Shown here piece by piece: positions 33,801 to 36,539 of a stretch of 36,539 nucleotides of DNA. A model generated the notes under the pieces. That model had not been told where the DNA came from, searched no databases, and saw nothing but the letters and a program-made list of their open reading frames with translations. The DNA is from an uncultured Ignavibacteria bacterium (GTDB lineage Bacteria; Bacteroidota; Ignavibacteria; Kapaibacteriales; Kapaibacteriaceae). Location: assembly GCA_903939735.1 (NCBI GenBank), contig CAJAIA010000014.1, positions 1 to 36,539 on the forward strand, in the 5' to 3' direction. How positions within the stretch are numbered: position 1 is the stretch's first letter; every line of letters begins with the position of its first letter. The position numbers were made by a program, and so were the translations under genes.

Positions 33801-34122
33801 TCTCGGTGGCGATCGATTTGATCAAGGCGAAGCATCATCATTCACAACGACCACGTCTGTTTCCGTGCATCGCGACATAGACGACGAACAAGGTGTCGTT
33901 GTCACTGCGACCGATAAGGGGATGGTGATTGAATTTCGTCGAATCGGACAGTATCTGATCAATGTCCGCGATCTCCGAGGACGACTTGTAAGCACATTAT
34001 CAGTTGACAAGTGGTGCCGGACCGTATATCTGCCTACGGAAGGACATGCCAGAGGGTGCTATCTCCTTGAAATATATAGAGATAGCAACACCGCAGGTGA
34101 TAATCAGGTGATTTGTCGCTAG
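30895..34122 (+). CDS. Arylsulfotransferase-like secreted protein with five fibronectin-III-like repeats (third cluster copy)
   Basis: From the ATG at 30895 the protein has 1075 residues; in-frame ATGs at 30877 and 30880 are alternatives that would extend into the divergent gene. The signal peptide ends LCSAQ near residue 30. The propeller (about 31-515) carries DFHEC (His124), IHINS (His202), CRHTDEVIK (His220) and FSHQHSA (His263, His265). Five fibronectin-III-like modules follow, each with a YWRVRG/YEWSVRA-like strand, then a divergent C-terminal domain (INVRDLRGRLVSTL) presumed to be a T9SS signal. Its architecture copies the protein at 23951. Unlike its two relatives it is separated by a gene on the other strand, so it has its own promoter, which I could not place. 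Confidence 0.84.
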   Translation: MRQISTTLQWQLLTMLAIVGVMLTPLCSAQVAFRDLDVSVLKNPAPGYYFIAPNSMDSISMLDHAGKNMFKRRVGPHANVLPYKGKWLTHFATIGNTPVFIRRDVNLNPIDTLRTVNGVQTDFHECRIISDTSYIILGIREDTVDLSSIPGGRPRAIVWNNVIQERTFSGRTLVEWRSLDHIPVADAIDSVEVNTPVVDYIHINSVVIDRDGNYLISCRHTDEVIKVNRSTGAVMWRLGGSLSKGNQFQWLNDSTGGFRGFSHQHSAIRTARGTILLFDNGNFKPGDRASRVVEYELDEQAKTVRKVFEFIPSPSIYAATMGSVQELPNGNIVIGWGSGSNRTVAHEIDRTGTVQVRIDNPTQNGFVAYRVVKAVYAMTGIEQVLTAPGTTVFSDADSTTHVSFIASRVSDTTRVTVERHNYQPHAISFADTTYCSVVPMRWTVRASDTSNLAGTLSIAVRDVPGVLVPSKARLFARSREGRGPFTRVTTTYDSVSGSLSTSALRYGEFLIAFADCTVPSQIYPSNGAVEIPTTVQLRWSPALRTDGYQVEVSKSPSFSNPDRYVVGDEDTTLQSLSDFTAYHWRVRAVLPNATYSQWSAPWSFRTQLPVPTVVSPVLRTDTIATQLPVQLVWRRTPAASKYRYRVIPVDRRSDSVSSVTSDTVATGLTTLLPNTWYEWSVRAISDSGIVGRWSIPARFITSPRAPMLRTPSQDAEDVATDRPRFEWQSVDSALRYIVSIRRANDGTVIILDSTASTTFTPDTLPMATRCVWTVRAVGRYGVGPHSPAWGFTTSSAFVLSAPVTIAPKNIDQVDTSMLSMTWSGVEGATSYDVQLTSGRSFANPDIELLGLANTFCDVQQIRPGTTYKWRVIGYSDTAVGRWSDTASFTSRPRFEQRLVPLTPERDATDVPLRGVLRFTTSPAYVEYEAQLAKDPYFTILDHTFRTSVDTVEYYGLEPGTRYYWRVRGFLGGDRFDQGEASSFTTTTSVSVHRDIDDEQGVVVTATDKGMVIEFRRIGQYLINVRDLRGRLVSTLSVDKWCRTVYLPTEGHARGCYLLEIYRDSNTAGDNQVICR
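30901..30908 (-). promoter_or_regulatory. Candidate -7 box of the propeller lipoprotein gene
   Basis: The minus strand reads GATATTTG, one base off TAnnTTTG, and lies 4 bases before the ATG at 30896. It sits inside the first codons of the divergent ASST-like gene. The geometry matches four other boxes in the window. Confidence 0.3.
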
Positions 34123-34206
34123 ATTATGCCGTAACCTTCTGTTTAGTCAGATGTTTAGAGGGTGTATCCGACGTGTGCATTGAGAGAAATGCGCGCGTTC
34201 GGAGCG

Positions 34207-34229
34207 GTGCGTTATAGGGGATAACGCAC
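34207..34229. promoter_or_regulatory. Perfect 9-bp inverted repeat in the leader of the Ig-like protein gene
   Basis: GTGCGTTAT (34207-34215) and ATAACGCAC (34221-34229) pair perfectly around an AGGGG loop. A T-rich run begins about 11 bases later (34241 onward), so this could end transcription of the upstream ASST-like gene, but the run is too far for a textbook terminator. Equally it could be an operator or a 5' leader hairpin of the gene starting at 34284, 54 bases on. The 161-base spacer (34123-34283) otherwise shows only a weak GCATT/AATGC stem and a GAGGGG ribosome site at 34271. Confidence 0.6.
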
Positions 34230-34283
34230 AATGATCGTTGAATTTTCTTTTCGTTTTACATCATCATTCTGAGGGGATGGTCT

Positions 34284-36539
34284 ATGAAGTCCGTTCTTCG
34301 ACGTGTTGGTTTCATGCGAGCATGTATTGTGATGCTTTCATTGCTCGCAATGCTCGCACCAACTGCTCTTCAAGCGCAGTGTACGTATGGATGGGGTATC
34401 ATCTATACAACAGCACCAGCAACTGGTGCTACGTTTACTACTGGTACCAACGCAACGGTATCATGGTACGGCGACCGGTACACAATCGGCAACTACGGTG
34501 GTAAGTACGGTATCGAATACTCAAGTGATGGTGGTGGAACATGGACCAACATCAGCAGCAATGTTGACGGTTATGCTCGTTCGTATACATGGGCAATTCC
34601 TGCGAGCCTTACGCCAGGTACGAATTATCGCATCCGTGTTCGTGAAGTGCCAGGTCCAAGCTGGAGCTGTGCGTTCTCAAACCCGGGAACAAGCGGTCAA
34701 TTCACAATCGTCAAGGGTTGTTTTGCACCTACGATCTCTGCGCAACCAACAAGCCGCACGGTGTGTGTAAATACAAGCACAACGTTCACAGTTGGATCAA
34801 CACTCGCGACAGCTGATGGTGTGTGGGAATGGCGCAAGAACGGCACTCCAATTCCAAATTCAAACTCAGCATCGTTCACGATCGCGTCGGTTCAAACATC
34901 AGACGCGGGTGTGTACGACTGTGTGTTGAAGGACATTTGTGATCCTGTCAAGACGCTTACAACAAGCTCATCAGCACAACTTTCGGTAAACCTTCCTCCA
35001 GCAATCACAAGCTCACCTGCAGGTCGTACAATCTGCGAGAACGCTAACGACACGCTTCGTGTGCGCTCAACAGGTGCAGGTCGCACGTTCCAGTGGTTCA
35101 AGGATGGTGTTGCGATCACCGGTGCACGTGATTCGAACTTTATCATCAACAACGCAGGTACAACAGCAATCGGTGTGTATACATGCGTCGTGACGGGTAC
35201 ATGTTCTCCGTCAGCTACAACACCTGTATGCTCTGTACTTGTTGCTCTTCGTCCGCGTGTATCGCAAGAGCCAACAAACCTTGATATCTGCCCAGGAACG
35301 ACGGGCTCGTTGTCAGTAACTGCAACTGGTCTCAATCTGGTGTATCAGTGGTTCCGCAACGGTGTTGCTGTATCGAATGCGTTTAACTCAACACTGACGT
35401 TCACGAACTACTCGATTGACAATGACGGACAGTACTACTGCTTGATCACATCGAACATTCCAAACCCGAACAACTGTGTCGTAACTGCGCAGTCACGCAC
35501 AGTGCGTGTTTCTGGTTTCCGCCGTCCAACACTCAAGGAAAGTCCACGCAACAGTGATGCATGCGTAGGTACCAACGTTACGCTTGTCTCTGACTTCTCG
35601 GGTACAGGTCTTCAGTTCCAATGGTATCGCAACGGTGTTGCACTGAGCGGTGCTAACTCGAACTCCCTGACACTCGCCAATGTCACAGCTGCAAACTCAG
35701 GCAAGTACTACGCTGTCGCAACTGGTACATGCGATCTCACAACAGCTACAGACACTGCAACAGTTACTGTGATTGCGAAGCCAACGCTCACAACGCAGCC
35801 AAAGAGCCAGAACCTTGAAGTTGGTCAGACTCTCGAGCTTTCAGTTGCTGGTACAGACGTTCGTTCTATTCAGTGGACGAAGAACGATCAACCTATCAAC
35901 GGCGCAAAGGCATCTACGTTCACCATTCAAAGTGTAACGAAGGGCGACGCTGGTCTGTACAATGCTCGCATCACGAACTCATGTGGCGGTGTATCATCTG
36001 CATATGCCAACGTTACGGTGAAGGATCCAACAGTTCCAGAACCAGTTCTTGAGCTCGGTCAGACAAGCGTTGAGTTCGGTGAGATTCCTGTCGGCTACGA
36101 CAAGTCAATCACTGCTCCTGCATTGATCAAGAACATCGGTACAGCACCGATGACGGTGTCTGTTCTTACAGCAACACCATCTGAGTTCTCAATCAGCAAC
36201 GCACCAGCCCTTCCATTGACACTCAACCCTGGTGAGTCACAAACGATCACGATCAAGGCTACGCCAACAACAAAGGGTAACCTTGCCGGTAACCTCAACA
36301 TCCGCACGAACGCTCCTGCGTCACCGAGCGCGAATGTTGCTCTGACAGCTGCCTATGTTCTTCGCTACGACCACGCTGCTAGCGAGGACTTTGGTACGGT
36401 GATGACAGACACGCCTGCTGAGCGCTGCGTTCGTCTGACAAACACATCTGCTCTCGACATCGCAATCGAGCAAGTAACGTTCTCTGGCATGGATGCTGGT
36501 CTGTTCACAACAGTAACAACTCTTCCACTGCAGATTGCC
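34284..36539 (+). CDS. Large secreted Ig-repeat / choice-of-anchor-D protein, 3' end beyond the window
   Basis: The frame runs open for 752 codons to the last base, so the C-terminus is missing. The ATG at 34284 has a GAGGGG site 8 bases upstream and begins a signal peptide (about 1-32, ending LQAQ). A Kre9-like module (about 33-140; SSDGGGTWTNI ... NYRIRVRE) comes first. Five Ig-like domains follow from residue 146 to about 575, each with a QWF.[KR][DN]GV core and a GxYxC or GxYxA strand, most with a cysteine pair. Then come one full and one partial choice-of-anchor-D/ASPM-SPD-2-Hydin-type module (VEFGEIPVGY, DFGTVMTD). Codons strongly favour AAC, TTC, TAC, GGT and GTT, suggesting high expression. 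It is likely a surface adhesin or structural protein; a T9SS domain would be expected past the edge. Confidence 0.88.
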   Translation, partial: MKSVLRRVGFMRACIVMLSLLAMLAPTALQAQCTYGWGIIYTTAPATGATFTTGTNATVSWYGDRYTIGNYGGKYGIEYSSDGGGTWTNISSNVDGYARSYTWAIPASLTPGTNYRIRVREVPGPSWSCAFSNPGTSGQFTIVKGCFAPTISAQPTSRTVCVNTSTTFTVGSTLATADGVWEWRKNGTPIPNSNSASFTIASVQTSDAGVYDCVLKDICDPVKTLTTSSSAQLSVNLPPAITSSPAGRTICENANDTLRVRSTGAGRTFQWFKDGVAITGARDSNFIINNAGTTAIGVYTCVVTGTCSPSATTPVCSVLVALRPRVSQEPTNLDICPGTTGSLSVTATGLNLVYQWFRNGVAVSNAFNSTLTFTNYSIDNDGQYYCLITSNIPNPNNCVVTAQSRTVRVSGFRRPTLKESPRNSDACVGTNVTLVSDFSGTGLQFQWYRNGVALSGANSNSLTLANVTAANSGKYYAVATGTCDLTTATDTATVTVIAKPTLTTQPKSQNLEVGQTLELSVAGTDVRSIQWTKNDQPINGAKASTFTIQSVTKGDAGLYNARITNSCGGVSSAYANVTVKDPTVPEPVLELGQTSVEFGEIPVGYDKSITAPALIKNIGTAPMTVSVLTATPSEFSISNAPALPLTLNPGESQTITIKATPTTKGNLAGNLNIRTNAPASPSANVALTAAYVLRYDHAASEDFGTVMTDTPAERCVRLTNTSALDIAIEQVTFSGMDAGLFTTVTTLPLQIA

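Noticed and set aside
34123-34283. Riboswitch in the leader of the Ig-like gene
   Set aside because: Only one simple hairpin is visible and none of the conserved cores of known riboswitch classes could be recognised.

Overview
The window carries bacterial chromosomal DNA of moderate GC content (about 50-55% in stretches counted by hand). It suggests a member of the Bacteroidota/Chlorobiota group, possibly the Kapabacteria-Ignavibacteria side. This is inferred from several secreted proteins ending in type IX secretion (T9SS) C-terminal domains, a bacillithiol gene (bshB1), a viroplasmin-type RNase H, Bacteroidota-like promoter boxes placed almost on the start codons, and many outer-membrane proteins. 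I cannot fix the species.

Layout. (1) 1-1933: a 23-bp minisatellite cut by the left edge, a GC-rich T9SS cargo gene, and a 265-bp spacer full of short repeats. (2) 1934-5810, minus strand: a diheme MauG/cytochrome-c-peroxidase-like protein and a PhoX-like (DUF839) T9SS protein, separated by a strong hairpin. (3) 5963-9050, minus strand: a tightly overlapping envelope operon of a porin-like barrel, a small CDF/TMEM163-like cation transporter and a BamA-domain barrel. (4) 9107-10460, plus strand: a periplasmic rhodanese overlapping a TsdA-like diheme cytochrome c lipoprotein, which points to sulfur-compound oxidation. (5) 10471-12882: the first arylsulfotransferase-like (ASST) T9SS protein. (6) 12973-21698: housekeeping genes, namely rfbD, comM, an rnhA-dut-rpiB-bshB1 operon with overlapping genes, a monoheme cytochrome c, and rsmH-murF-mraY, a stripped-down division/cell-wall cluster. 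(7) 21705-34122: a TonB-dependent receptor, divergent from three more ASST-like proteins with one or five fibronectin-III-like repeats, and a BNR-type propeller lipoprotein on the opposite strand. (8) 34284 to the right edge: the first 752 codons of a large secreted Ig-repeat/choice-of-anchor-D protein behind a leader with a perfect 9-bp hairpin.

How the parts may fit together. The most distinctive content is the set of four ASST-like, putatively T9SS-exported paralogues sharing the same histidine pattern, three of them packed between a TonB receptor and a giant Ig-like surface protein. This could be a cell-surface module acting on sulfated phenolics or another ligand, but no substrate can be read from sequence. 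The redox genes (peroxidase-like diheme protein, TsdA-like cytochrome, rhodanese, monoheme cytochrome) suggest a respiring organism that uses reduced sulfur compounds. No tRNA, rRNA, CRISPR array, insertion sequence or phage gene was recognised. No gene-free stretch exceeds 300 bases.
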